NCBI GenBank assembly: GCA_035548515.1
Contig: DASZSW010000026.1
Coordinates: 124,001 to 188,000 of the forward strand
Length of the DNA stretch: 64,000 nt
Source of the DNA: DASZQY01 sp035548515
GTDB taxonomy: Bacteria; Pseudomonadota; Alphaproteobacteria; Rhizobiales; Kaistiaceae
Direction of reading: 5' to 3'
Below, one piece after another: positions 1-8,831 of this stretch. Both the position numbers and the translations under genes were made by a program. Position 1 is the first letter of the stretch; each line of letters opens with the position of its first letter. The notes under the pieces are model-generated. The model did not search any database, had not been told where the DNA came from, and was given only the letters and a program-made list of their open reading frames with translations.

Positions 1-401
1 GCGTCTCGCACGATCTCCCGGGAATGGAATCCCGGCCGGCCGGCGACGTTCGCCATCAGCGCACCATCGTCGTCATACGCGGTGAGCGTCCACAACCTGG
101 CAGCCGGCGTGTTGCCGGCCACGTCGTAGTCGCAGCGGCCGGAGAGGGGATTGCCGTCCACGTCGCGTGTAGCCGTGAAGGACAGGCCTTCGCCGGCGCC
201 TAGCGGCACCTCACCCGTGCGCGCCAGCATCGCGAGGGTGTAGGGGTCAGCATCCGCGCTGCCCTCTTGCGGCCATGCCGTCCACCCGCCGGCCGAGACG
301 GCGCCGAAGATAGTACCCCGATCGACGGCGAACCACGCGCTGCCGACGCCGACGATCACCGCGACCGCGAAGGCAACGGCGAGATCAATTAGGAAGCGCA
401 C
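1..401 (-). CDS. DUF1214-domain membrane protein (3' end outside window)
   Basis: The reading frame starts at a GTG (399-401) and stays open to the window edge, giving 133 codons. It begins with a hydrophobic segment (about residues 4-22) that looks like a signal anchor. A region then follows with WTAWP, DPYTLAMLARTGE and LWTLTAYDDDG, which are typical of the DUF1214 family of alphaproteobacterial membrane proteins of unknown role. The start overlaps the end of the upstream penicillin-binding protein gene by 17 bp, so translation is probably coupled. The function is unknown. The C-terminal part lies outside the window. Confidence 0.72.
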   Translation of the reverse strand, partial: MRFLIDLAVAFAVAVIVGVGSAWFAVDRGTIFGAVSAGGWTAWPQEGSADADPYTLAMLARTGEVPLGAGEGLSFTATRDVDGNPLSGRCDYDVAGNTPAARLWTLTAYDDDGALMANVAGRPGFHSREIVRD

Positions 402-2541
402 CGCCGGCCATCTCTGTCGGTCCCACGTCAGCCGGCAGCATGGCCAACGGCTTCAGCCGCGGCGCGTTGCGCATCAGCCCTTCAATGATCGTAAGCCGCT
501 CGCTCGTCGCTGCGGACAGACTGGAGGCACGCTGCGCGGCCGCGTCTGCCCGCTCATCCGATTGCGCCACGACCGCTTGCGGCTTCTCGAACGGCGGCTG
601 GACGAAGGGGATCGGCTTCAGCTCTATCCCCTGGTGGGCGTAGGTCATGAACTGCTTCCACGCCATCGCCGGCAGGATGCCACCGGTCAACCGCCGCGTC
701 GGCGCGTAGCCGTCGTTGCCGAACCAGACGGCGGCCGCATAGTTGCCCGTAAATCCGACGAACCATGCATCGCGATAAGCTGAGGTCGTCCCCGTCTTGC
801 CGGCGGTGCGAATGCCGTCGAGCTTGGCGCGCTTGCCGGTACCGATCTCCGGCACCTGCACCAGCATCGAGTTCATCTCCGATACGACCTTATCGTCCAG
901 CACGCGCTCAGCCGGCGGCGCATCGCGCTTGCGGTCGTAAAGCACGTCACCCTGGCCGCTGATGATCTGCGTGAACGGATAGGGCGTCGCCTTGTATCCG
1001 CCGTTGGCGAACACTGAGTAGGCACCGGCCATATCGACAACCGAGACCTCGGACGAGCCCAAGGGAAGCGAGCGCGTGATCCGCAGCTCGCTGGTGATGC
1101 CCATGCGGCGGGCGGTATCCACGATCTTGTCGCGGCCGAAGGCCTGCGCCAACTTTACTGGGATGACGTTGATCGAGTTGACGATCGCCGTCGTGAGCGT
1201 GATCGAGCCGGAATACCCGCCGGAATAATTCTTCGGGCACCAGTCGCCGATGCAGATCGGCGAGTCGACGACGACACTTTTCGGCGTGAAGCCGTTCATC
1301 ATGGCAGTCGCGTAAACGAACGGCTTGAACGACGAGCCGGGCTGACGGAGCGCATCGGTCGCGCGATTGAACTGGCTCTCGCCGTAGTCGCGCCCGCCCA
1401 CCATCGCACGCACTGCGCCGTCAGGATCGACCGCCACCATCGCGCCTTGCTTCACACGATACGAGTTGCCGTATTGGCGTAGCGTCGACTCGATCGCATC
1501 CTCGCCGGCCTTCTGCATGCCCATGTCGATCGTTGTGCGAACCGTCAGCACGCGATCGCCGCTGAGGTTCATCTCCTTCACCTTCTCGAACGCCCAGTCC
1601 AGGAAGTAGTCGGGCGAGCCGGATGCCTGCGCATGTTCGATGACGTCTGCCGGATGACGCCGTGCGCCGACGACCTGTCCCTCGGTCATGAAGCCGGCCT
1701 GGACCATGTTAGTGAGCACCTCGTTGGCACGGGCGCGGGCGGCGGGAAGGTTGACGTGCGGCGCGTAGCGCGTTGGCGCCTTGAACAGGCCGGCGAGCAG
1801 GGCAGCCTCCGACAGCGACACGTCCTTGACCGACTTGCCGAAATAAAACTCGGACGCCGCTTCGACACCGAAGGCACCGCCCCCCATGTACGCGCGGTCG
1901 AGGTAGAGCTTCAGAATTTCCTGCTTGGACAGGTTCGCCTCGAGCCACAGCGCCAGGAATGCTTCCTTGATCTTGCGGTCGATGGTGCGCTCGTTCGACA
2001 GGAACAGGTTTTTGGCGAGCTGCTGCGATAGCGATGAGCCGCCCTGCACGACCGCGTTGGCGCGCAGGTTCTCCACCATGGCGCGCAAGGTACCAGGCAC
2101 GTCGATACCGAAGTGATCGAAGAAGCGCCTGTCCTCCGTGGCGAGAACGGCCTTGATGAGATGGTCGGGCATCTCCTCGAGCGGGACCGCGTCGCTCTGC
2201 TTCAATCCGCGCTGGCCGATCTCGTTGCCGTACCGGTCGAGAAACGTGATGGCGAGGTCACCCTTGGACCGCCAGTCGCCCTTGGTCGCCTGAAAGGCGG
2301 GGAGGGCAAGCGCAAGCAGCAGCACCGCCGCCCCGGCGGCGAGGTTGGTCGCATCGCCGAGAAATTCGAACGCAACCCGCGCGGCGCCGCTCACCCGGAA
2401 CCGGCGCAGGAACAACGAGACCGCGACAAAGGCGCCCGCTACGACGCGGCCGGCGCGGAATATGGCGGAGTCGATCCACGCATCGACCTCGATCGGAGTG
2501 AGGCGGCGTCTGGGTTTGTTGGACTGGAACGGATCGCGCAT
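385..2541 (-). CDS. Class A penicillin-binding protein (PBP1A/1C-like bifunctional transglycosylase/transpeptidase)
   Basis: This enzyme polymerises and cross-links peptidoglycan in the periplasm while anchored in the inner membrane. With the ATG at 2541 it has 718 residues. A cytoplasmic basic N-terminus is followed by one membrane segment (about 68-84) and a glycosyltransferase domain with the EDRRFFDHFGID motif (catalytic Glu about 136). The transpeptidase domain has SSFK (about 403-406), SIN (about 456) and KTGTT (about 582). All catalytic motifs are intact. A TTG at 2562, directly after the upstream stop, is in frame and would add seven residues; the ATG is preferred because neither site has a clear ribosome-binding site. 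The gene follows an L,D-transpeptidase with almost no gap, which suggests a cell-wall operon. Confidence 0.9.
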   Translation of the reverse strand: MRDPFQSNKPRRRLTPIEVDAWIDSAIFRAGRVVAGAFVAVSLFLRRFRVSGAARVAFEFLGDATNLAAGAAVLLLALALPAFQATKGDWRSKGDLAITFLDRYGNEIGQRGLKQSDAVPLEEMPDHLIKAVLATEDRRFFDHFGIDVPGTLRAMVENLRANAVVQGGSSLSQQLAKNLFLSNERTIDRKIKEAFLALWLEANLSKQEILKLYLDRAYMGGGAFGVEAASEFYFGKSVKDVSLSEAALLAGLFKAPTRYAPHVNLPAARARANEVLTNMVQAGFMTEGQVVGARRHPADVIEHAQASGSPDYFLDWAFEKVKEMNLSGDRVLTVRTTIDMGMQKAGEDAIESTLRQYGNSYRVKQGAMVAVDPDGAVRAMVGGRDYGESQFNRATDALRQPGSSFKPFVYATAMMNGFTPKSVVVDSPICIGDWCPKNYSGGYSGSITLTTAIVNSINVIPVKLAQAFGRDKIVDTARRMGITSELRITRSLPLGSSEVSVVDMAGAYSVFANGGYKATPYPFTQIISGQGDVLYDRKRDAPPAERVLDDKVVSEMNSMLVQVPEIGTGKRAKLDGIRTAGKTGTTSAYRDAWFVGFTGNYAAAVWFGNDGYAPTRRLTGGILPAMAWKQFMTYAHQGIELKPIPFVQPPFEKPQAVVAQSDERADAAAQRASSLSAATSERLTIIEGLMRNAPRLKPLAMLPADVGPTEMAGGALPN

Positions 2542-2562
2542 TGCGGCGCGACGATACGCCAA

Positions 2563-3066
2563 TCAGCGCGCGACGACTACCGGAGTGCCCACGCTGACCC
2601 GGGAATAAAGGTCGAGGATATCGGCGTTGTACATTCTTATGCAGCCGTAGGAGACGAACCCGCCGATGGAACCCGGCCGGTTGGTGCCATGAATGGCGTA
2701 TTCGCCGCCTGTCAGGACCATCGCGGCGGCGCCCATCGGGTTGGACGGCGAGCCACCGGCGATGAGATCGGGTAGGCGCGGATTGTCGCGCTTTACCTCG
2801 GCGGGCGGGCTCCATGCCGGTTTGATGAACTTCGCCACGATGCGGGCCGAGCCGGACCATTGCTTGCCGGCCCGACCAACTCCCACCGTGTAACGAAGCG
2901 CCTTGCCCGGCGCCACCACGAGATAGAGGCGGCGCTCGGATGTACGCACGATGATTGTGCCGGGCGCGTATTGCACCTGGTAGCTGACGGCCGAAGGCGA
3001 CGCCTGGGTGGCGGCGGGAACGGCGAGGGCGGCGGCGATGAGGACGAGGAGCGGCAGGCTTCGCAT
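2563..3066 (-). CDS. L,D-transpeptidase (YkuD domain), secreted
   Basis: This 167-residue protein has an N-terminal signal peptide (about 1-22) and a YkuD domain. The signature runs from HGTN (His126) to SYGCIRM (catalytic Cys142). L,D-transpeptidases make 3-3 peptidoglycan cross-links or attach proteins to peptidoglycan, and this short secreted form is common in Hyphomicrobiales. The gene lies immediately upstream of the class A penicillin-binding protein, so both cross-linking modes appear to be co-expressed. The exact acceptor (peptidoglycan or outer-membrane protein) cannot be told from sequence. Confidence 0.9.
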   Translation of the reverse strand: MRSLPLLVLIAAALAVPAATQASPSAVSYQVQYAPGTIIVRTSERRLYLVVAPGKALRYTVGVGRAGKQWSGSARIVAKFIKPAWSPPAEVKRDNPRLPDLIAGGSPSNPMGAAAMVLTGGEYAIHGTNRPGSIGGFVSYGCIRMYNADILDLYSRVSVGTPVVVAR

Positions 3067-3170
3067 GACAGGAACCGTAGACGAATGCCGCGGCCACAGT
3101 CTGCATCCATGCCGCGACAGAGTAAACGGCCGCCCGTGACGACCGCGGGCTCTGTGCTATGTAGGCGACA

Positions 3171-3680
3171 ATGGCCAACAACCCGCCGCCAGCCGAGCCC
3201 TTCTGGAAGACGCTCGCCCTCTCCGAGATGTCCGCGGAGCAGTGGGAGTCGCTCTGCGACGGCTGCGGCCGCTGCTGCCTCAACAAGCTGATGTACGAAG
3301 ACACCGGCGAGATCGCGTGGACCGATCTCGCCTGTAAGCTGCTCGACGGCGAAAGCTGCCGCTGCACCGACTATCCCAATCGCCACCGCCGCGTGCCGGA
3401 CTGTCAGGCGCTTAACGCCGAGAACGTCCCCACGCTCACCTGGCTGCCGCCGACGTGTGGCTACCGCCTCGTCGCCGAAGGCCGCGACCTGTACTGGTGG
3501 CACCCGCTCGTCTCCGGCGATCCCGAAACGGTGCACTCGGCTGGTATCTCGGTACGCGGCAAGACGAAGAACGAGGAGGGCGTCGTCATCGAAGACTACG
3601 AAGATTTCGTGGTCGCATGGCCGGGCAAGATCCCGACATCGGCCCGTTCACCCTCGGCGGCAAAAAAAGGCCGCGGATAG
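3171..3680 (+). CDS. YcgN/YkgJ-type cysteine cluster protein (UPF0260)
   Basis: The product is 169 residues, with CDGCGRCC near residues 29-36 and further cysteines in the CRCTDY, PDCQAL and PPTCGY segments. This pattern is typical of the UPF0260 (YcgN) family. The cysteines suggest metal or iron-sulfur binding, but no reaction has been established for the family. The last ~15 residues (PTSARSPSAAKKGRG) are a low-complexity basic tail. The gene is divergent from the L,D-transpeptidase gene, with a 104-bp shared upstream region. Confidence 0.88.
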   Translation: MANNPPPAEPFWKTLALSEMSAEQWESLCDGCGRCCLNKLMYEDTGEIAWTDLACKLLDGESCRCTDYPNRHRRVPDCQALNAENVPTLTWLPPTCGYRLVAEGRDLYWWHPLVSGDPETVHSAGISVRGKTKNEEGVVIEDYEDFVVAWPGKIPTSARSPSAAKKGRG

Positions 3681-3771
3681 CGGTTGGGTCCAACTTTTCG
3701 AACTTGGCATTTGCTGCATCCGCCCGGCACCGGCGGGAAGCGCATAAAACTTTAGGTAAATTCGCGCCGAG

Positions 3772-3785
3772 CATTTCGCGAAATG
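3772..3785. promoter_or_regulatory. Perfect 14-bp palindrome upstream of the FecR gene
   Basis: CATTTCGCGAAATG is a perfect inverted repeat in the 168-bp gap between ycgN and the FecR-domain gene. It lies about 65 bp before the GTG start. The surrounding bases are AT-richer than the rest of the window. Position and symmetry suggest an operator for a dimeric regulator, but no regulator could be assigned. Confidence 0.35.
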
Positions 3786-3848
3786 GCAGAGGTTTCTTCA
3801 TAGACCTCATTCCGAAAACCCGCGATTCACCCCGGGACGGAGGTCTCT

Positions 3849-4808
3849 GTGTTCAATATTTCTCTGCGCGCTGGTCTGGCGGCCGCAATCTTCTCGATCG
3901 TGGCAGCGGGCGCCGCCGTTGCGGAACCGTGGCAGGTCCTGCAGACGACGGGTCCGGTTTGGGTCGGCGCCGACACCGCACAGCTGGTTTCGCTCGATCC
4001 GAAGGGTGATGTCGCAGGCGGCATGACGGTGGTCACGGGTGAGGGCGGTCGCGCCATGCTGGTGCGCGGCGAGCAGACCATGATGGTCGGGCCGAACGCG
4101 GTCATCACGGTGCCGGACGAGGATACGGCCGGCGTCACGACGGTGCTTCAGCGGGCCGGTGAGGTGACCTTCGACGTCGACCGCCAGAAGGTTCAGCATT
4201 TCGCGGTCGAGACTCCTTACCTCGCCGCGGTGGTGAAGGGCACGAACTTCACCGTGCGCCTCGATGGCGAGGACGCCGCCGTCTCTGTGAACCGCGGCAT
4301 GGTCGAGGTGGCCGACCTCGCGACCGGCGAGCGCGTCGACACCAGTGCTGGTCAGCGCGCCAGCGTGACCGGCACGGGCCGCAGCCTTCAGATCGGCGGT
4401 TCCGGCTTCCTGCCGGTCATCGCCGCCGGCAGCCCGCGCTCTCCGATGGTAGCGCCGCTGTCGATTGGCGAACTGCGTGTCCTCCAGAACAAGGCGAGCG
4501 GGACCGAGCAGGCGTCGAACCAGAGCGGCGGCACCGGCAAAATCGATCTCGCCGCGCTGGGCGCTGGCGCCGGCAACGGTGGCGGCCCGAGTGGCGGCAC
4601 AGGCGTCGACGTGTCGAACGGTAGCGGCGGAACGGCCGCAGGTGCCGGCGGTACGCAGACGGTCGCATTCGACAACCTCAGCAACACCGGCTTCAAGCGC
4701 CGCACGCACGCTGAGGAAGGCATCATCAGCCCCTTCACGTTCGCGCTTGCCGCCGGGCTTATGACGCTGCTGGCGGTCGGCCTCGCTTACGTCCGGCGCA
4801 ACACCTGA
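3849..4808 (+). CDS. FecR-domain periplasmic/membrane-anchored protein
   Basis: The product is 319 residues from a GTG start preceded by a GGAG ribosome-binding site about 7 bp upstream. It has a signal peptide (about 1-25), a FecR domain in the first 160 residues (VVKGTNFTV and the preceding repeats), a Gly/Ser-rich linker (about 225-270) and a C-terminal membrane segment (about 297-313) followed by RRNT. FecR domains occur in iron-signalling anti-sigma regulators and also in stand-alone envelope proteins. Here the partner is the downstream CHASE2-GGDEF-EAL gene, 44 bp away, and FecR/CHASE2 pairs are common. The likely role is periplasmic sensing or scaffolding for that signalling protein, rather than sigma-factor control. 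Confidence 0.8.
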   Translation: MFNISLRAGLAAAIFSIVAAGAAVAEPWQVLQTTGPVWVGADTAQLVSLDPKGDVAGGMTVVTGEGGRAMLVRGEQTMMVGPNAVITVPDEDTAGVTTVLQRAGEVTFDVDRQKVQHFAVETPYLAAVVKGTNFTVRLDGEDAAVSVNRGMVEVADLATGERVDTSAGQRASVTGTGRSLQIGGSGFLPVIAAGSPRSPMVAPLSIGELRVLQNKASGTEQASNQSGGTGKIDLAALGAGAGNGGGPSGGTGVDVSNGSGGTAAGAGGTQTVAFDNLSNTGFKRRTHAEEGIISPFTFALAAGLMTLLAVGLAYVRRNT

Positions 4809-4852
4809 TCTGACGCCGGCAACAGTTCCAGGGACCGCCGCAGGGAAGCCAG

Positions 4853-7639
4853 ATGCTCCGCCGCGCCGTAGCCGCTGCTCTGATCGTTCTGATTGCGCTT
4901 GGCGCCTTCGGGAGCGGCCTGCTGCGGCCGCTCAGCCACACGCTGACGACGTTGCGCATGTACTCGGAGCCGCGCGCGCCGACCGGCGATGTGGTCGTCG
5001 TCGACATCGACTCCAAGAGCATCGCGGCGATCGGCAGTTGGCCGTGGCCGCGGCATCTGCATGCCGATCTGATCGACAAGCTGGTTGCGCTGGGCGTTTC
5101 GGACATCGCGTTCGACGTCGACTTCAGCGCCGCCACCAACCCCGTTGATGATGGCGCGCTCGAAGCCGCCATCAAACGCGCCGCCGGCAAGATAACCCTC
5201 GCCGCCTTTGTCCAGAAACAGACGACCAGCGCCGACGCTGCCATGGTCTTCAACCGGCCGCTGCCGCGCTTCGCGGACGACGCATGGGTCGGGAGCGTCA
5301 ACGTCAGGCAGGATCCCGACGGCATGGTGCGCCGGTTCGGCTACACCTTGATCTACGACGGCAAAGTCATTCCCTCGATTCCGGCGATCCTTGCTGGCGG
5401 CATCGGTGCGGCCGGACGTGAATTCGCCATCGACTTCAGCATCGATCTGGCGCGCGTCGATCGCATCTCGCTGATCGACGTTCTGCAGGGCCGAGTCGAT
5501 CCACAACGCCTTGCGGGTAAGAAGGTAATCGTCGGCGCCCAGGCGCTCGAACTCCGCGACTTCTTCACAGTGCCCGTCGCGGGCACGATTTCGGGCGCGA
5601 TGCTTCAGGTCGCCGCGACCGAAACGCTGATGCAGGACCGCGTGCTGCGGCCCTCCAACTTCTGGCTGGTATTCGCCGGTCTGGTGATCATCGCGTCCGG
5701 GGCATTCGTCATCGGACGCGTGCGCTGGTTTGCTATCCTGTTTGGCTTGGTCATCGTCGGCCTGCTCGCCGAATGGGTCGCCTCGATACTGCAACGCGAC
5801 TTCGCCTTCGTGCTCAACACCGCGCCATGGCATGCGGCGCTCGTGACCTTCGCGATCGTCGTGCTGCTCAGCGAGATCGACTTCCGCGAATTGGTGCAGA
5901 CCATGTGGCGCCTGCGCGCCAGCAATGCGGAGGCCTTGCTCGCCAAGGTCGTCGCGGACAACTTCGCCGGCGTGGTGGTGGTGGACGAAACGGGCATGAT
6001 CCGGACGGCCAGTCGCAGCGCCTCCGATCTGCTGAGCCGCCCTCTCATCGGCACGCTCGCACGCGAAACGTTGCCGCCCGAACTCATGGCCGCAATCGAT
6101 GCGGTGCTGGCGGTGCCGCGTGCCGACAGGCGTGTCTGGCATCCGAACGTCGTGCAGCTCAGCCTTGGCAGCGGCAAGCCGCGTGCCTTCGAGTATGTCG
6201 CCACGGTCTCCGAGGTCGAAAGCGCGCCGACCGAAGGCGCGCGGCCACAGGCGCAACGCGTCGTAAGCCTCACCTTCACCGACGTTACAGAGCAGCGCGC
6301 AGCGGAGGAGAGGATCGCCTACCTGGCACGCTTTGACTCGCTGACCGGCCTTCCCAACCGCCATCAGTTGGTCGAGCGGCTGGATCAGGTTTTCTCGTCG
6401 GCCCGCACCGATGTCCGCGCGAGCGCCGTCGTGTACTTTGACCTAGACAACTTCAAGGGCGTGAACGATGACGTCGGTCACCACACCGGCGACCTGTTAT
6501 TGCGAGCCGTGGCGGACCGAGTGGCGGCACTGCTGCCGGCGGGCGCGCTGATCGCGCGGCTGGGCGGCGACGAATTTGCGGCGGTCATCTCGGGTCCGAC
6601 CGCGGGCGATGACGCGGTTGCACTGGCGAAGCAGGCAGTGTCGCTGATCCACGGCGCGTTCCAGCTCGGACCGCACCGTGTGATGGTCACGACGAGCGCG
6701 GGCGTGGCGCTCGCCGATGCGCGCGACAAAGGCCCGGACGATATCCTGAAGCGCGCCGATGTCGCGCTCTACCGCGCGAAGGCCAGCGGTGGCGACCAGA
6801 TCGCCGTCTTCGAACGCTCGATGCTCCAGGCGCTGGTCGAACGCCAGAAACTCGAGGCGGACCTGTGGCGTGCGATCGAGCAGAAGCAGTTCGAGGTCTG
6901 GTACCAGCCGCAGATCGATCTCGCGACCACGCGCATCACCGGCGTCGAGGCGTTGCTGCGCTGGAATCATCCGGCGCGCGGCATCGTCCCGCCCGGCGAA
7001 TTCATTCCCGTCGCCGAGGCGATCGGCCTCATCGACGACCTCGGCCGGTGGGCGTTGGAGACGGCGACCGTGGAGGTCGCAACCTGGCCCGGCGACGTAC
7101 GCCTCTCCGTCAACGTTTCCGCCTCACAATTCGCGCGGTGCGATATGGCGGGGCTGGTTGCCTCGGCACTGGAAAATTCCGGGCTCCCCGCGCATCGGCT
7201 CGACCTCGAGATCACGGAATCGTTGTTCATGCAGCCGAGCAAGGCGGTGCAGGCGGCGCTGTCAGCGATCCGCGCGCTCGGCGTTTCGCTCGCACTCGAC
7301 GACTTCGGCACCGGTTACTCGTCGCTGAACTACATCCACCGCCTGCCCATCACCAAGATCAAGCTCGACCAGTCGTTCGTCGCGGGATTGCCGGAGAATG
7401 CCGGCTCGGTCGCGATTGTGCGTGCGGTCGCGGGTTTGGCGCGCGACCTCGACCTGCAGCTTAACGCCGAGGGCGTCGAGACCACGGCACAGGCGGCGTT
7501 CCTGAAGTCGATGGGCGTCGACGAGGTGCAGGGCTACCTCTACGGCCGGCCGCAGCCGGCGCACGAGGTCGCCGCGATGGTGCAACCCCTGCCGACGCCG
7601 CGCCGCCGCCGGGCCTCCGTGATAAACTCGGCGGCATGA
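4853..7639 (+). CDS. CHASE2-PAS-GGDEF-EAL cyclic-di-GMP signalling protein
   Basis: This 928-residue membrane protein has an N-terminal membrane segment, an extracytoplasmic CHASE2 sensor (about 30-250) and three closely spaced membrane segments (about 271-342). A PAS-like region (about 365-480), a GGDEF domain and an EAL domain follow. The GGDEF motif is intact at 571-575. The position of the inhibitory I-site (RxxD five residues upstream) reads PAGA, so product inhibition is probably lost. The EAL domain keeps EALLRW (Glu699), NVSASQF, LEITES, DDFGTGYSSL, KIKLD and AEGVET, so it should hydrolyse cyclic-di-GMP. Both activities may be present, and the net output is unclear. The stop overlaps the next start (ATGA). 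Confidence 0.9.
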   Translation: MLRRAVAAALIVLIALGAFGSGLLRPLSHTLTTLRMYSEPRAPTGDVVVVDIDSKSIAAIGSWPWPRHLHADLIDKLVALGVSDIAFDVDFSAATNPVDDGALEAAIKRAAGKITLAAFVQKQTTSADAAMVFNRPLPRFADDAWVGSVNVRQDPDGMVRRFGYTLIYDGKVIPSIPAILAGGIGAAGREFAIDFSIDLARVDRISLIDVLQGRVDPQRLAGKKVIVGAQALELRDFFTVPVAGTISGAMLQVAATETLMQDRVLRPSNFWLVFAGLVIIASGAFVIGRVRWFAILFGLVIVGLLAEWVASILQRDFAFVLNTAPWHAALVTFAIVVLLSEIDFRELVQTMWRLRASNAEALLAKVVADNFAGVVVVDETGMIRTASRSASDLLSRPLIGTLARETLPPELMAAIDAVLAVPRADRRVWHPNVVQLSLGSGKPRAFEYVATVSEVESAPTEGARPQAQRVVSLTFTDVTEQRAAEERIAYLARFDSLTGLPNRHQLVERLDQVFSSARTDVRASAVVYFDLDNFKGVNDDVGHHTGDLLLRAVADRVAALLPAGALIARLGGDEFAAVISGPTAGDDAVALAKQAVSLIHGAFQLGPHRVMVTTSAGVALADARDKGPDDILKRADVALYRAKASGGDQIAVFERSMLQALVERQKLEADLWRAIEQKQFEVWYQPQIDLATTRITGVEALLRWNHPARGIVPPGEFIPVAEAIGLIDDLGRWALETATVEVATWPGDVRLSVNVSASQFARCDMAGLVASALENSGLPAHRLDLEITESLFMQPSKAVQAALSAIRALGVSLALDDFGTGYSSLNYIHRLPITKIKLDQSFVAGLPENAGSVAIVRAVAGLARDLDLQLNAEGVETTAQAAFLKSMGVDEVQGYLYGRPQPAHEVAAMVQPLPTPRRRRASVINSAA

Positions 7640-7947
7640 GCGAAGCCGCCAAGCCGCAACTTCCCACCGTTGAAATCACCTACTGCCGGCAATGCCGCTG
7701 GCTGCTGCGCGGCGCGTGGATGGCGCAAGAACTGCTCACCACCTTCGAGGACGAACTCGGCGGCGTGACGCTCGCGCCCGGCACGGTTGGCATCTTCGTC
7801 GTCAAGGTGGACGGAAGGGTGGTGTGGTCGCGGAAGGAAGAGGGTCGGTTTCCAGAGATTACGGAACTGAAGCAGCGGGTGCGTGACGTCGCCGCGCCGG
7901 AGAAGGCGCTCGGGCATTCGGAGAAGAAGGCGGTGGCGAGGGATTAG
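7636..7947 (+). CDS. SelT/SelW/SelH (Rdx) family thioredoxin-fold protein
   Basis: This 103-residue cytoplasmic protein has a CRQC redox motif at residues 17-20 in the context ITYC..C.WLLR, plus the downstream pattern of the bacterial SelW-like (Rdx) family. Selenocysteine is replaced by cysteine, as is usual in bacteria. The family is thought to be redox-active, but substrates are unknown. The start overlaps the stop of the cyclic-di-GMP protein gene in an ATGA, so the two are translationally coupled. The functional link is not obvious. Confidence 0.85.
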   Translation: MSEAAKPQLPTVEITYCRQCRWLLRGAWMAQELLTTFEDELGGVTLAPGTVGIFVVKVDGRVVWSRKEEGRFPEITELKQRVRDVAAPEKALGHSEKKAVARD

Positions 7948-8385
7948 CTCCGAGCCCTCCCCCTCCCTTGTGGGGGAGATAGCGCAGCTTCGCGAGCGTC
8001 AGTGAGCGTAGCGGAGCTGAGAGGGGGTGTATCCCGCCCTGTCAGGGAGACGGCGCCGACCCCGACCCAACCTCCCCCACAAGGGGGAAGGGTGCGTTGT
8101 GCTTGTCCCGTGTCGCTAAAAGGAGAAGACGCCGGCGGGCAATTTCCCGCCGACGCCCCCCTGATGTCGTTTCGGCAGGGAGCGCCGCGCCGTACCCCCT
8201 TCCCACGAAAAAGGGGCGCCGGGTTTCACGGACGCGGACGCTTACCCTGTCAGGAACAACGGCCCGGACGGACACTCTGCGGCTTCGCAGCAGCGATGCC
8301 GATGCCGGGTTCACCGCGCATTCCCGGCCGCATTGGGTCCGGGAACCTCACGCCTGGTCCAACGGAGTGGCGCCGCCGTTGGGAG
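7948..8385. repeat. Gene-free stretch with a mosaic inverted-repeat element (about 7964-8092)
   Basis: No credible gene was found here. CCCTCCCTTGTGGGGGAG near 7964-7981 and its near-complement CTCCCCCACAAGGGGGA near 8072-8088 form the arms of a ~130-bp imperfect hairpin. Such CTCCCC(C)ACAAGGGGGAGG modules resemble the intergenic mosaic elements known from rhizobial genomes. A second small hairpin (GCGGG/CCCGC) lies near 8136-8151. The rest, about 8100-8385, shows no promoter, RNA or reading frame that I can support. Confidence 0.6.
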
Positions 8386-8541
8386 CAATCGGTTGCCGCC
8401 GGCGCTTGCGCCCCGATACGGCCGCCCATGTGCGCTTCCCCGGCAGTTTCCCCGCCGCCCACGCGCGGGTGACGGACTTTCCAGGGCCATGAGCCGCGAC
8501 GCGCGAGGCGTCGCAGGAGGGGGAAAGTGACGTGATTCTGG
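8386..8541. repeat. Copy A of a ~156-bp direct repeat
   Basis: The block from CAATCGGTTGCCGCCGGCG to GTGATTCTGG recurs at 8832-8987 in the same orientation with roughly 87% identity by eye. It contains GATACGGCCGCCCATGTGCG and GCCGCGACGCGCGAGGCG. No gene or coding conservation is evident. Copies A and B bracket a very small minus-strand gene, so this may be a dispersed non-coding repeat family or the arms of a small mobile unit. Confidence 0.75.
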
Positions 8542-8575
8542 GTTGTGGGGAAGGGAAACCTGCGGACGCGGCCGG

Positions 8576-8758
8576 TCAGGCCGGCGGGGCGCGGTGCCAC
8601 AGGCCTTTCTTGATGTCGAATTTCACCAGCCCCTCGTCGCGCATCTGCATCAGCAGTATCTGGACGGCATCAACCGAGCCGCCCGGATTGAGGATGGCGC
8701 GGAGGGAGAGGGTGGAGCGCGGCTTGTCGAGGGCGGCGAGGACTTTTTCTTTGGTCAT
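8576..8758 (-). CDS. Small hypothetical protein, possible winged-helix fold
   Basis: Starting at the ATG at 8758, this frame encodes 60 residues, from MTKEKVLAALDKPRSTLSLR to KGLWHRAPPA. The first helices, a STLSLRAIL segment, and a terminal beta-like segment (GLVKFDIKKGLWHR) resemble a minimal winged helix. The match is weak and no family was recognised. The gene lies between two direct repeats and has no operon partner. It may be a real orphan regulator or a fortuitous frame. Confidence 0.5.
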   Translation of the reverse strand: MTKEKVLAALDKPRSTLSLRAILNPGGSVDAVQILLMQMRDEGLVKFDIKKGLWHRAPPA

Positions 8759-8831
8759 GAGGCGAGGGTTTACAGCAATTCTGGGGTGGCGGAGCCCCAA
8801 TCGGCGGCGAGATGTGAGGTCTTGCTAGCTA

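Noticed and set aside
4787..6364. 525-codon minus-strand frame opposite the CHASE2 protein
   Set aside because: Arises from codon bias; composition is rich in Arg, Asp, Gly and His without hydrophobic core or motifs.
7948..8575. Several open frames of 65-156 codons in the repeat zone
   Set aside because: They lack ribosome-binding sites, and their translations are Arg/Pro/Gly/Ser-rich, as expected for GC-rich non-coding repeats.
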